Origin: Flavobacteriales bacterium
Lineage (GTDB): Bacteria > Bacteroidota > Bacteroidia > CAIKAF01
NCBI GenBank assembly: GCA_025055575.1
Contig: JANWWP010000038.1
Coordinates: 1 to 64,000 of the forward strand
Direction: 5' to 3'
DNA length: 64,000 bases
The notes beneath the pieces were generated by a model that saw only the letters and a program-made list of their open reading frames with translations, had not been told where the DNA came from and did not search any database. The position numbers were made by a program, and so were the translations under genes. Below, piece by piece: positions 1 through 8,467 of the stretch. Numbering within the stretch: position 1 is the stretch's first letter; each line of letters opens with the position of its first letter.

Positions 1-153
1 TTCCAGATAAGGATGGGCTTCATCCAGAAAGGGTACTGAAAAAAGGACTTCGTGGCCCCTTTGCCGGGCTAAACGGGCCATTCGAATGAAAACTTCTTCG
101 CTGGCTCCCGAGTATTTGGAGGGCATCAGCGAGATAAAGAGGATTTTGGCCAT
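1..153 (-). CDS. Glycosyltransferase family 4-like protein, N-terminal fragment
   Basis: Only the first 51 codons are inside the window; the gene runs off the left edge. They read MAKILFISLMPSKYSGASEE and continue with an RMARLARQRGHEVLF stretch, the first beta strand and helix of a GT-B glycosyltransferase N-terminal (GT4-type) domain. It is the last visible gene of the minus-strand polysaccharide operon and begins one base after the stop codon of the methyltransferase gene. The donor and acceptor sugars cannot be told from this piece. Confidence 0.6.
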   Translation of the reverse strand, partial: MAKILFISLMPSKYSGASEEVFIRMARLARQRGHEVLFSVPFLDEAHPYLE

Positions 154-154
154 T

Positions 155-874
155 TCAGGGCCTGATTAAACGAAATAAAGAATTTAACAGAATACGAAAA
201 GAAATTTTGGGTCCCAAACGGCCTTCCTGTAAATTTTTTAATTGAAGCGCACGAGCCGTAAATAAGTCCGGATGAACAAGAGGGAGCACGTGCGGAGTGG
301 AAGCCTGCCCTGATATCGCATCGGCACTGTAAAGAATCATATTTTGTTTATACCAATAAAAAATTTTCTCGTTATCCCAAAATTTAAGCCTTAAAATATC
401 GTAAGCCCTAAAACCATTTTTTTCAAATAACTTTTGCCACCATGAAGGCCATTGTTCATTCAGATGATTTTGTCCACCTTGTCCCGGAATAGCCGCAGAA
501 AAAAGAACAAATTTGGAATGATGACATAGGGAATAGATAAAATCTTCAGCAGAAGATGGACTAATATGTTCCGCCACCTCAAGGCAAATGACCAGGTCAA
601 ACCTTCGATTCAAGTCAAATGGTTTTTCCAAATCTATCAAAACAATTCTTTCTACAGGGATAACTGCTTTGTTTAAATCCATATGGGGGCCATCAATACC
701 CAAGTAATCCTCAACACCAAGTTCCCTGGCTACTTTAAGCCAAGAACCAGTGCCACAGCCTACATCTAACACTGAACTTGGATTAACCCATTTGAATACC
801 TCCGGTAAAATCACTTTGGCGGCGCATGAGTTGTGGATGCTTTCATGATGAATGTATCTTGAAGAAGATTTCAT
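155..874 (-). CDS. Class I SAM-dependent methyltransferase
   Basis: 239 aa. Motif I of the Rossmann methyltransferase fold is clear (VLDVGCGTGSWLKVA), with an acidic strand-2 end (GIDG) and a post-motif II segment FDLVICLEVAEHI. The GQGGQNHLNEQWPSWW region is typical of sugar/polysaccharide-operon methyltransferases of this kind. It lies between the GT25 gene, which it overlaps by 4 bp (ATGA), and a GT4-like gene, so it probably methylates a glycan or glycolipid intermediate in the cytoplasm. That substrate is an inference from context. Confidence 0.8.
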   Translation of the reverse strand: MKSSSRYIHHESIHNSCAAKVILPEVFKWVNPSSVLDVGCGTGSWLKVARELGVEDYLGIDGPHMDLNKAVIPVERIVLIDLEKPFDLNRRFDLVICLEVAEHISPSSAEDFIYSLCHHSKFVLFSAAIPGQGGQNHLNEQWPSWWQKLFEKNGFRAYDILRLKFWDNEKIFYWYKQNMILYSADAISGQASTPHVLPLVHPDLFTARALQLKNLQEGRLGPKISFRILLNSLFRLIRP

Positions 875-1668
875 TGGTGAAGAATAGTGGTTTCGAAGCT
901 TTGGTCGTCTTTAAAAACTTGTGGAACCGAAATGTAGGAGGTAATTTTTCCATCCAGGTACACCTTGGCCAGGAGCATGTCCGAACTTAGATACACAGGC
1001 GTATTTTCCGCCCAAAGTTTTTCCGCTGTTTTTCTGCGTATGGCATAGGCATGCGTCCCGGCATGCAGGCCGGCTTTCCAGATATGCTTTTTCCAATATT
1101 TTGGATAGACGGTTTTTTGTCTTGTGTGTTCTTTTTTGCCTTCCGAAGGGTTGACTATAAATTTCAATGCCAGAAGGGATTTTCTTTTGACACGCGCTAA
1201 GAGGGACTCACAGTCGTGCCATCGGTATCCTAAATACCACAAATCCCAATCCGGTGGAAGTTCTTTCAGCATTTTCGGGAAAGCGCTCAGACCAGGTTCC
1301 CAGATCATGGCATCGTCCTCTAATATCAATACCTTATCATAACCTTTTTCCAATATATCGCGAAATACCCAATTGTGCGAAACCCCGCATCCCACTTCGG
1401 AAGGTGTTAAATTTCTATACACCGGTTTTCCATACCTGAGCACATGAAAAAAATCCAGATATTCTGAACCTTTTTTTTCATCAGAAAGAGCTGCAATTTC
1501 CTCAGGTTTGTGCTGTTTTCCATCAAAACCTTCAAATACCGAATACCGGATTCCGGCCAGATTTTTTTGTAACTTTTCTTTGCGTTTCTCCCAACTTCTT
1601 GGAATCGTGATGAGATAAATGTGATCAAAATATTGATTTAATAATTGAACAGATGTTTCCAAACTCAT
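871..1668 (-). CDS. Glycosyltransferase family 25 (LPS glycosyltransferase) protein
   Basis: 265 aa. The N-terminus (YFDHIYLITIPRSWEKR) and the central GCGVSHNWVFRD ... VLILEDDAMIWE segment match GT25 enzymes, which add galactose or glucose to lipooligosaccharide cores in other bacteria. The EDDA acidic cluster is the expected metal/nucleotide-sugar site. Start and stop codons overlap those of its neighbours by 4 bp on both sides, so translation is probably coupled through the operon. Sugar specificity is unknown. Confidence 0.8.
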   Translation of the reverse strand: MSLETSVQLLNQYFDHIYLITIPRSWEKRKEKLQKNLAGIRYSVFEGFDGKQHKPEEIAALSDEKKGSEYLDFFHVLRYGKPVYRNLTPSEVGCGVSHNWVFRDILEKGYDKVLILEDDAMIWEPGLSAFPKMLKELPPDWDLWYLGYRWHDCESLLARVKRKSLLALKFIVNPSEGKKEHTRQKTVYPKYWKKHIWKAGLHAGTHAYAIRRKTAEKLWAENTPVYLSSDMLLAKVYLDGKITSYISVPQVFKDDQSFETTILHQ

Positions 1669-2627
1669 TTTTTTCCGGTTATCTTATATTTAAAATAATT
1701 TATCAATGAACCGTTGTAATATGTATTTAAATTGCTCTGATATTCTTCGGCCAAAAGAGAGAGTGTACCCAATAATTTTTTCATCCGACCGCTTTCTTTC
1801 AGGTGCTTCATTCTAAAATAGACCACCGGTTTCAGATATCCTTTGTAAGATTTTATCATAGGTTTCAGGCCGGCATAATGGAGAACAACATCCTTTTTCA
1901 CCACAGGCCGGCCTTCCTCAAAGGCATATTCACTTTGAAGGTCTTGAGTTGTTCTCACCGCTACCACTTCCTGCAAAAGGGTTTCTCCAACGCGCAAAGT
2001 TCCTTTGCTTTTCATGTAAAACACTATAAAATTAACGACACCTTGTATTTCAAAAATTAATTTGGGATCTTTTTTCCACAATTTATGTAAATAAATAAAT
2101 AAATCTAAGTCCAATACATTGCGGCGCCCGGCCATTACACCGCTGTTGAAATAGTGATGCCCCTGCCAGGAAAAAGCGGGCGCTTCATGAAATATCCTTT
2201 CAAAGTCAAAATATTGTGTCTTGAGAATAAAATCTGAATAATCTTCATGGGGGGTATTGCCTATGAAGTCGTGAGATTCAAGTATCGTTTTTACACGGGG
2301 TGAAATATCCCCCCAAAACAGAGTGTCGGCATCCAAATAAATAAATTTTTCGAAAGGGCTTTCAAAAAGAGCAATGGCTGAAGTGAACCGCGTGCCGAAA
2401 CAATAATCTCTTAGATAGGGATTTTGGGCGTCCTCTTTACGGATGATATATTGAATGTTATACAAAGGAAGAATTTCACTTAAATCCGGGTTTTTATCTG
2501 CTATGAGAGCAATGGGAAGATGCGGGGCAAATGTTTTTATGGAAGCCAGGCAGGCTTTAGCTATCCATAAGTCCCCCGGATAGCAAGCCAATACCACTCC
2601 GAAATTGTTATCCTGGGATATAGACAT
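1665..2627 (-). CDS. GT8-like / nucleotide-diphospho-sugar transferase
   Basis: 320 aa from the ATG at 2627. An open frame extends further upstream to 2807, but that would overlap the preceding gene by 163 bp, and the family homology begins just after MSISQDNNFGVVLACYP. The DxD motif is visible in KFIYLDADTLFWGD, followed by HYFNSGVMAGRR, as in GT8-type and related GT-A transferases. Likely a cytoplasmic sugar transferase in polysaccharide assembly. The gap to the upstream GT2 gene is 17 bp. Confidence 0.75.
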   Translation of the reverse strand: MSISQDNNFGVVLACYPGDLWIAKACLASIKTFAPHLPIALIADKNPDLSEILPLYNIQYIIRKEDAQNPYLRDYCFGTRFTSAIALFESPFEKFIYLDADTLFWGDISPRVKTILESHDFIGNTPHEDYSDFILKTQYFDFERIFHEAPAFSWQGHHYFNSGVMAGRRNVLDLDLFIYLHKLWKKDPKLIFEIQGVVNFIVFYMKSKGTLRVGETLLQEVVAVRTTQDLQSEYAFEEGRPVVKKDVVLHYAGLKPMIKSYKGYLKPVVYFRMKHLKESGRMKKLLGTLSLLAEEYQSNLNTYYNGSLINYFKYKITGKK

Positions 2628-2644
2628 GTTGCAATAATATAAGT

Positions 2645-3535
2645 TCAGCGAAGAATAGAAATATTTTTCAAAAAAAGATAAACTTTTTCTTTTAAGTTGG
2701 AAAACGGGTCCAGCCGAAAGGCCTGAAATAAGCTTTTTAAGGCCTTGGAATGAGCGCCGGAGGCTGTAAAAATCCTGGCTAAAGCCATGTAATTGCCGTG
2801 TTTCCAACGGTTTTTTAAGGAAACATTTTTTTGTGCGAGGGGGTTGGTGGAATAAATATAATGAATGAGCTCCAAGTTTTTAATGTAGGAGTTGATTTTA
2901 TTGACGGTTCTTTCGGAATGTTCTGTATATGTGACAGTAATCTTACGAATATGAAAGATGTTTTTAGTATAATTCAATAGACGAAGAAACAGTTCAACGT
3001 CCTCTCCGACGTGGAGTTTGGGATTGAAATTTTGATTTTCAAGAAGGCCTTTTTTGACACACCAGCGCATACATCCCACAGGATGAAATATTCCCCATCG
3101 GAAGGCTTCGGAAGGGGTCATTTGTTTCCAAAACGGATCACGCGCAGGCGAATCCACATCCTGGGGTATGGAATTTTTTTCTGCAATGTCAGAAAACAAA
3201 AAATCAGGTTCGTTTTCTGCCTGAATAACTTCATAAAAGGTTTGAAGATGATGGGGGAGAAAGGCGTCGTCGCTGTCCAGAAAGCAAATGTATCGGCCTT
3301 TTGAAATGCGGATGCCGTTGTTGCGCGCGGCGCTGCGCTCCATATTATTTTGATATACATACCGGATCCGGGAATCCGCTATCTTTTGAATCACTTCTTT
3401 TGTTTCATCGGTGCTGCCATCGTCCACCACAATCAGTTCAAAATCCTCAAAACTCTGTTTCAGAACGCTTTGTATCGTTTCTGGAAGCCACTTGGCCCGG
3501 TTGTAGGTTGGAAGAACTACTGAGAAATAGGGCAT
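2645..3535 (-). CDS. Glycosyltransferase family 2 protein
   Basis: 296 aa. Classic GT-A N-terminus: SVVLPTYNRAKWLPE, VDDGSTDET and the DxD segment ICFLDSDDAFLP, then a region (HVGEDVELFLRLL) containing the catalytic acidic ED pair. It is the first gene of the minus-strand operon. A TAATTTTG box 8 bp upstream of the ATG fits a Bacteroidota -7 element. It probably transfers a sugar to a lipid-linked glycan; the exact substrate cannot be read from sequence. Confidence 0.88.
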   Translation of the reverse strand: MPYFSVVLPTYNRAKWLPETIQSVLKQSFEDFELIVVDDGSTDETKEVIQKIADSRIRYVYQNNMERSAARNNGIRISKGRYICFLDSDDAFLPHHLQTFYEVIQAENEPDFLFSDIAEKNSIPQDVDSPARDPFWKQMTPSEAFRWGIFHPVGCMRWCVKKGLLENQNFNPKLHVGEDVELFLRLLNYTKNIFHIRKITVTYTEHSERTVNKINSYIKNLELIHYIYSTNPLAQKNVSLKNRWKHGNYMALARIFTASGAHSKALKSLFQAFRLDPFSNLKEKVYLFLKNISILR

Positions 3536-3543
3536 CAGGGCCT

Positions 3544-3551
3544 CAAAATTA
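3544..3551 (-). promoter_or_regulatory. Bacteroidota -7 box for the glycosyltransferase operon
   Basis: Reads TAATTTTG on the minus strand, an exact match to TAnnTTTG, and lies 8 bp before the ATG of the GT2 gene. No convincing -33 TTTG was found. Confidence 0.5.
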
Positions 3552-3594
3552 ATTCCATGGTGTTGCTAGAATTTTAAAAGATCTTTGCCCTGTT

Positions 3595-4767
3595 TTGGAA
3601 AAAGCGGTTTTAGTGGGTTTAATTCAGAACAAGACTGACGAGGTGCGTCATGTAGAATATTTGGAGGAATTGGCATTCCTAGTGGACACAGCCGGAGGTC
3701 AGGTGCTTAAAAAATTTGTACAACGCGTGCCGCACCCCCATCCAGCCACTTTTGTAGGGGCCGGCAAGCTGGAAGAAATTAAAAGCTACGTGGCAAGACA
3801 CGCAGTGGATATGGTGGTGTTCGATGACGAATTATCTCCGGCACAAATTAAAAATCTCGAACTGGCTTTCAATCCCGATCGAAATTCAACGAGCGTCAAA
3901 ATTTTGGATCGCACCACTCTGATACTGGACATTTTTGCGTCCCGGGCGCGCACGGCCCATGCCAAGTTGCAGGTGGAGCTGGCCCAGTTGCAGTACCTTC
4001 TGCCCCGCCTCACGCGCATGTGGACGCACCTGGAACGTCAAAAAGGGGGGATCGGGATGCGGGGGCCCGGGGAAACCCAAATTGAAAGCGACCGGCGTGC
4101 CATACAAAACAGGATTGCACTGCTGCGGGAAAAACTCAAATCCGTGGACCGGGTGATGGCCACCCAGCGTCAAAGCCGGCGCGGGCTGCCACGTGTAGCC
4201 CTGGTGGGCTACACCAACGTGGGGAAAAGCACTCTCATGAACCAGCTGGCTAAAGCTCAGGTGTTTGCTGAAAATAAGCTATTTGCCACCTTGGATACCA
4301 CCGTGCGTAAGCTGGTGTGGGAAGGCGTCCCCATCCTCCTTTCGGATACCGTGGGCTTCATCCGCAAACTTCCCACCCCCCTTGTGGAATCTTTCAAAAG
4401 CACTCTGGACGAGGTACGGGAGGCGGATCTGCTTCTGCATGTGGTGGATATTTCCCATCCCTCTTTTCAAGAACAAATTCAAACCGTGAAAAAAACGCTG
4501 GAGGAAATAGGGGCTGGGGAAAAACCCGTCATCATGGTGTTTAACAAGTGCGACCTCTATGTAAATGAAGATCGGGAACCGTGGGAACTGGAGGGTGAGT
4601 TTGAAAAGCCCAGTCTCCAGGAATTTCAAAGAACGTTTATGGCGCGCGAGAACTCCCCGGCCGTTTTTATCTCGGCCCTGAACAGGGATAATCTGGACGT
4701 TTTGAGAAAACAAATCGTACGAGAGATTAAGAAAGCATTTCCGAAGGGCATTAGTTTTGCCCGATAA
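3595..4767 (+). CDS. hflX: GTPase HflX
   Basis: 390 aa, close to the normal family length. N-terminal HflX domain (AVLVGLIQNK; HPHPATFVGAGKLEE), the family signature GIGMRGPGETQIE near residue 155, then the G domain: G1 GYTNVGKST, G3 DTVGFI, G4 NKCD. HflX is a ribosome-associated GTPase that splits stalled or heat-damaged 70S ribosomes. The start is a TTG: no in-frame ATG exists before the homologous region, and a nearby ATG at 3557 is out of frame and meets a stop after six codons. A near -7 box (GATCTTTG, 3580-3587) ends 7 bp before the start. Confidence 0.93.
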   Translation: MEKAVLVGLIQNKTDEVRHVEYLEELAFLVDTAGGQVLKKFVQRVPHPHPATFVGAGKLEEIKSYVARHAVDMVVFDDELSPAQIKNLELAFNPDRNSTSVKILDRTTLILDIFASRARTAHAKLQVELAQLQYLLPRLTRMWTHLERQKGGIGMRGPGETQIESDRRAIQNRIALLREKLKSVDRVMATQRQSRRGLPRVALVGYTNVGKSTLMNQLAKAQVFAENKLFATLDTTVRKLVWEGVPILLSDTVGFIRKLPTPLVESFKSTLDEVREADLLLHVVDISHPSFQEQIQTVKKTLEEIGAGEKPVIMVFNKCDLYVNEDREPWELEGEFEKPSLQEFQRTFMARENSPAVFISALNRDNLDVLRKQIVREIKKAFPKGISFAR

Positions 4768-4777
4768 TATTTTTCCC

Positions 4778-5446
4778 ATGAGCGCCCGCATCACCACCCC
4801 ATTATTTTTCAGAATTTTAGGAAGGCTCAAGCATTATGTGGATTTGTATCCCTATGCAGAAAAATTTTTCTCAAGTCTAGAAAAGGAGGAACTCACTTTC
4901 ATTCAGGCCGGAGCCAATAGTATCAAACTCAATGATTTCATTGTCCTGCATGGCCGCAGATGGAAGGGTTATTTATTAGAGCCCTTGCCGCCTGCCTATG
5001 ATTTGCTTTGTCAAAATTATCCGCACGGCGAAAATAAAATTTTCGAGAAAGTGGCGCTCTCAGACCACAATGGCACTTTGAAGTTGTATTGTATCCGGAA
5101 AACGGAACAAAACCAGGACTGGTACACTCTGTTCGCTTCAGCGGATAAAGACAATTATTATTTGAAGGGCAATGAAGTGGATGAGTTTGAGGTTCCCTGC
5201 CTGACGCTCGATACCTTTCTTCAAGAAAAAAATGTGCAGGAGCTGGACTTGTTGTATATGAATATTGAAGGCCATGAACTCAGGATTCTGAATGCTTACT
5301 CCTTTAAGCTCCTGCCTAAAATAATTTTTATTGAAACCCGGTTTTATAGTTTCATTGATTTGAAAGACTTTTATGAGAAAATAATTCAACTCGGCTACCG
5401 GGTATTTCCGAACAGGGATTTTTGCCTCATGGTGCATAAGGGCTGA
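4778..5446 (+). CDS. FkbM family methyltransferase
   Basis: 222 aa from the ATG at 4778; a longer TTG-started frame would overlap the end of hflX. Early glycine-poor SAM motif FIQAGAN, followed by LLEPLPPAYDLL and the FkbM hallmark LYMNIEGHELRIL ... KIIFIETRF. FkbM proteins O-methylate sugars or polyketide-type products. The polysaccharide operon lies a few kilobases away on the other strand, so a glycan substrate is possible. It begins 10 bp after hflX and is probably co-transcribed with it. Confidence 0.82.
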   Translation: MSARITTPLFFRILGRLKHYVDLYPYAEKFFSSLEKEELTFIQAGANSIKLNDFIVLHGRRWKGYLLEPLPPAYDLLCQNYPHGENKIFEKVALSDHNGTLKLYCIRKTEQNQDWYTLFASADKDNYYLKGNEVDEFEVPCLTLDTFLQEKNVQELDLLYMNIEGHELRILNAYSFKLLPKIIFIETRFYSFIDLKDFYEKIIQLGYRVFPNRDFCLMVHKG

Positions 5447-5514
5447 AGGCCTCTTAACGCAGTTTTAATATTGTCTTAATCCAGGACTATTCTTAGTGCC
5501 AGACTTTTGGCACG

Positions 5515-8373
5515 ATGTTTTTTCATAAAAGACGGATTTTCTGTATTTTAGTAATTTTAGTTGCTTTTTTCCCTCGAATGTATGGACAAAAAGGCAGTAT
5601 CGAAGGCACATTGTATGACTCTTTGAATCGGGAGCCTGTGCCCTTTGCGAATGTGGTGATAGAGGGCACGACGATTGGCGTGGCAACAGATTTTGACGGG
5701 AAATTTGAAATCCCCAACCTGAACAGCGGCACGTATAATTTGATGGTTTCGGCCCTGGGCTTCAAAAAAATCGTTGTTCGAGAAATTAAAGTTCTACCAG
5801 GCAAAAAAACCGCTTTGAGAATCGGGGCTGTAAGCAACAGCATTCAAATGCAAGACGTAGAAATCGTTGCCGAGAAGGTTACGCAGACCGAAACGGCCGT
5901 GATGGTAGAGACCAAATCCGCCGTGCAGGTGGTGTCGGGTATTTCAGGTCAGCAAATTGCCCGCAGCCTGGACCGGGATGCCGCCGAAGTGGTGCGCCGT
6001 CTGCCGGCCGTTACGGTCGTGGATAATCGGTACATCAATGTGCGCGGCCTTTCGGAAAGATATAACCTTGTGATGCTCAACAATGTGCTCACCCCATCTG
6101 TGGAGCCGGATGTAAAATCTTTTGCTTTTGACCTGGTGCCCAGCAGCCTGCTGGACCGTTTGTTAGTGTATAAGACGCCCTCCGCGGATTTGCCTGGGGA
6201 GTTTGCCGGGGCCGTTGTCAAGGTCTATACCCGCAATACGGCAGACCGCAATGAAATTTCCTTTGGATACAGCACTTCCTACAGAGAAGGCACCACTTTT
6301 GGCGAATTCGTGACCAACCGCCAGTCGCCCATGGAATTTTTGGGCTTTGATCAGGGGGCAAGAGCCATCCCGGAGGGGGTGCCGGCGCGCATTTGGGATA
6401 CTATGAATGTGAGTTTGAGGGCCGGCTACAGTAAGCTCTTCAAAAATAATTGGGCCCCCCAGCGCCTCACCGCACTTCCGGATCAACGTTTCAATCTGAA
6501 TATACACAATGCTTTTGGTAAGAAACTCAGGGTGGGCCATGTGACCTCTATCAATTATTCCAATACTTATCTTTCGGTCAATGCGTCCCGGGATGATTTT
6601 AACGAGCTACCCCCTGACAGCCTTTTGGGCAAAAAGCGTCCGGACACCCTTTTCACCTACATGGACCGACGAAACGAGAATAATGTGCGTGTGGGCTTGG
6701 TGCACAATTGGTCTTTTACCACAAAAAGACACCGTATTGAAATCAAAAATCTTTTCAATCAGCTGGGACTTAATCAAGTGGTGCTCAGGGATGGGAAAGA
6801 GATCGTGGAATCTTATCAATACCGTCGGGAATACTCCTACAGATATATTCAAAGAAGTATTTACAATCTGCAATTGGTGGCACAACATGAAGTGGGTCAA
6901 AACGGAAAACTGGATTATGCTTTAGGCTATTCCTTTGCCCGCCGGGACGAACCGGACTGGCGGCGCATTCGATACACCCGTCCTTTGGACGACCCTGAGG
7001 CGCCCTTTATGGCCATCGTATCCAACGATGCCAATCCTTTCTTTTTGGGCCGTCTTTACTTCCGGCTGCGGGAAAAAATTTTCACAGGGAATGCCAATTA
7101 TGAACATCGCTTTAAATTGGACAAAAACGGCAAAGTTCTCACGCTAAAAACAGGCGTCTTTTATGAATACAAAAGGCGCTTTTTCAACGCCCGTAATTTG
7201 GGTTACAAGCCGGCCAACATTTTCATGTTCGATTTCAATATTGCACGGGAACCGGTGGATTCCTTGTTCCGGGAGCAGAACATTAATTCCCAAAATGGTT
7301 TGGTGATATCTGAAAGCACCAACCGTTCCGATTCATACAGAGCCACCAACCGGTTGCATGCGGCCTTTGTGATGGTGGATGTGCCGTTCTGGCGTTTCAG
7401 GCTCAATGCCGGCCTGCGCACCGAGTATAACATCCAGGAGCTGGATTCCACATACAGCTTTACATTAAGTCAACCTGTGCGCGTATTTAACCCCATTTTA
7501 AGTATTCTGCCTTCCTCCACACTCATCTACAACCTGGCCGAAAAACACAGCCTGAAAGGCGCTTTTGGCATCACTGTGAACCGCCCCGAGTTTCGGGAAC
7601 TGGCGCCTTTCAGTTTTTATGACTTTAATCTCAACATCGTCATTTATGGTAATGAAGGTCTTAAGACCCCTCAAATATTCAATTACGATCTGAAATATGA
7701 GTTTTCGCCAAGCCTTTCTGAAGCCATTTCCATCGGCGGTTTTTACAAAAAGTTTGTCAACCCTATCGAGTCTTATTTTATTCCGGGGGCGGGCTCTGGG
7801 GGCACCCGAAATTTTTCATTCCAGAATGCGGAAAGCGCCTTTAGCACGGGGGCCGAGCTGGAATTCCGCAAGACCCTGGACTACGGCATCAAGGGCCTTC
7901 GTGACATCACGCTCGTGGGGAATGCCGCCTGGATTTTCAGCCGCATCGAACTGGGTGAAAAAGCAAAAGGTCAGAATAACAACAGACCGCTCATGGGCCA
8001 ATCGCCCTACGTCATCAACACCGGCATCTATTATTTAAATGAAAAAATCGGACTCCAGGCCAATGTTTTATATAATGTCATAGGTCCCCGTATTGTGATT
8101 GTGGGGTCTCAGGGTATTCCAGATATTTATGAAATGCCCCGCAACCTGGTGGATATTTCCGTATCTAAAATTTTTAATCTTTCGGCCTCGCAAAGAAAGG
8201 TTCAACATCAACTGGAGTTACGTCTGGGCCTCCAGGATCTCCTGAATCAACCGATTCTCATGGTGCAAGACATCAATGGCAACCACCGTGTGGAAAGGCA
8301 TGACGATTGGAAGTTTTCATCTTTCCGACGGGGCCGATACGTGACCTTTGGCGTGAATTACAGGATTCGTTAA
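5515..8373 (+). CDS. TonB-dependent outer membrane receptor with CarboxypepD_reg-like domain
   Basis: 952 aa. Signal peptide (about residues 1-24, ending MYG-QKG), then a carboxypeptidase-regulatory-like beta-sandwich at about 27-113 (GSIEGTLYDSLNREPVPFAN; TDFDGKFEI), a plug domain at about 130-240 (VVRRLPAVTVVDNRYINVRG) and a 22-strand-type barrel ending in an aromatic/arginine-rich final strand (GRYVTFGVNYRIR). It should import a bulky substrate across the outer membrane using TonB energy. There is no SusD partner next to it; instead a secreted beta-helix protein follows 94 bp downstream. A near -7 box GACTTTTG ends 5 bp before the ATG. Confidence 0.9.
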   Translation: MFFHKRRIFCILVILVAFFPRMYGQKGSIEGTLYDSLNREPVPFANVVIEGTTIGVATDFDGKFEIPNLNSGTYNLMVSALGFKKIVVREIKVLPGKKTALRIGAVSNSIQMQDVEIVAEKVTQTETAVMVETKSAVQVVSGISGQQIARSLDRDAAEVVRRLPAVTVVDNRYINVRGLSERYNLVMLNNVLTPSVEPDVKSFAFDLVPSSLLDRLLVYKTPSADLPGEFAGAVVKVYTRNTADRNEISFGYSTSYREGTTFGEFVTNRQSPMEFLGFDQGARAIPEGVPARIWDTMNVSLRAGYSKLFKNNWAPQRLTALPDQRFNLNIHNAFGKKLRVGHVTSINYSNTYLSVNASRDDFNELPPDSLLGKKRPDTLFTYMDRRNENNVRVGLVHNWSFTTKRHRIEIKNLFNQLGLNQVVLRDGKEIVESYQYRREYSYRYIQRSIYNLQLVAQHEVGQNGKLDYALGYSFARRDEPDWRRIRYTRPLDDPEAPFMAIVSNDANPFFLGRLYFRLREKIFTGNANYEHRFKLDKNGKVLTLKTGVFYEYKRRFFNARNLGYKPANIFMFDFNIAREPVDSLFREQNINSQNGLVISESTNRSDSYRATNRLHAAFVMVDVPFWRFRLNAGLRTEYNIQELDSTYSFTLSQPVRVFNPILSILPSSTLIYNLAEKHSLKGAFGITVNRPEFRELAPFSFYDFNLNIVIYGNEGLKTPQIFNYDLKYEFSPSLSEAISIGGFYKKFVNPIESYFIPGAGSGGTRNFSFQNAESAFSTGAELEFRKTLDYGIKGLRDITLVGNAAWIFSRIELGEKAKGQNNNRPLMGQSPYVINTGIYYLNEKIGLQANVLYNVIGPRIVIVGSQGIPDIYEMPRNLVDISVSKIFNLSASQRKVQHQLELRLGLQDLLNQPILMVQDINGNHRVERHDDWKFSSFRRGRYVTFGVNYRIR

Positions 8374-8440
8374 TCCGGATTCAATTTAAACTTAATAAAA
8401 AATTAAAACTTTCCTTAAATTTTAAAGAAAGTTGTATCTA

Positions 8441-8448
8441 TAGCTTTG
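8441..8448 (+). promoter_or_regulatory. Bacteroidota -7 box before the secreted beta-helix gene
   Basis: TAGCTTTG, an exact TAnnTTTG match ending 19 bp before the ATG. It suggests the gene can be transcribed separately from the TonB receptor. Confidence 0.45.
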
Positions 8449-8467
8449 CCGCGATAAATTCAAAATT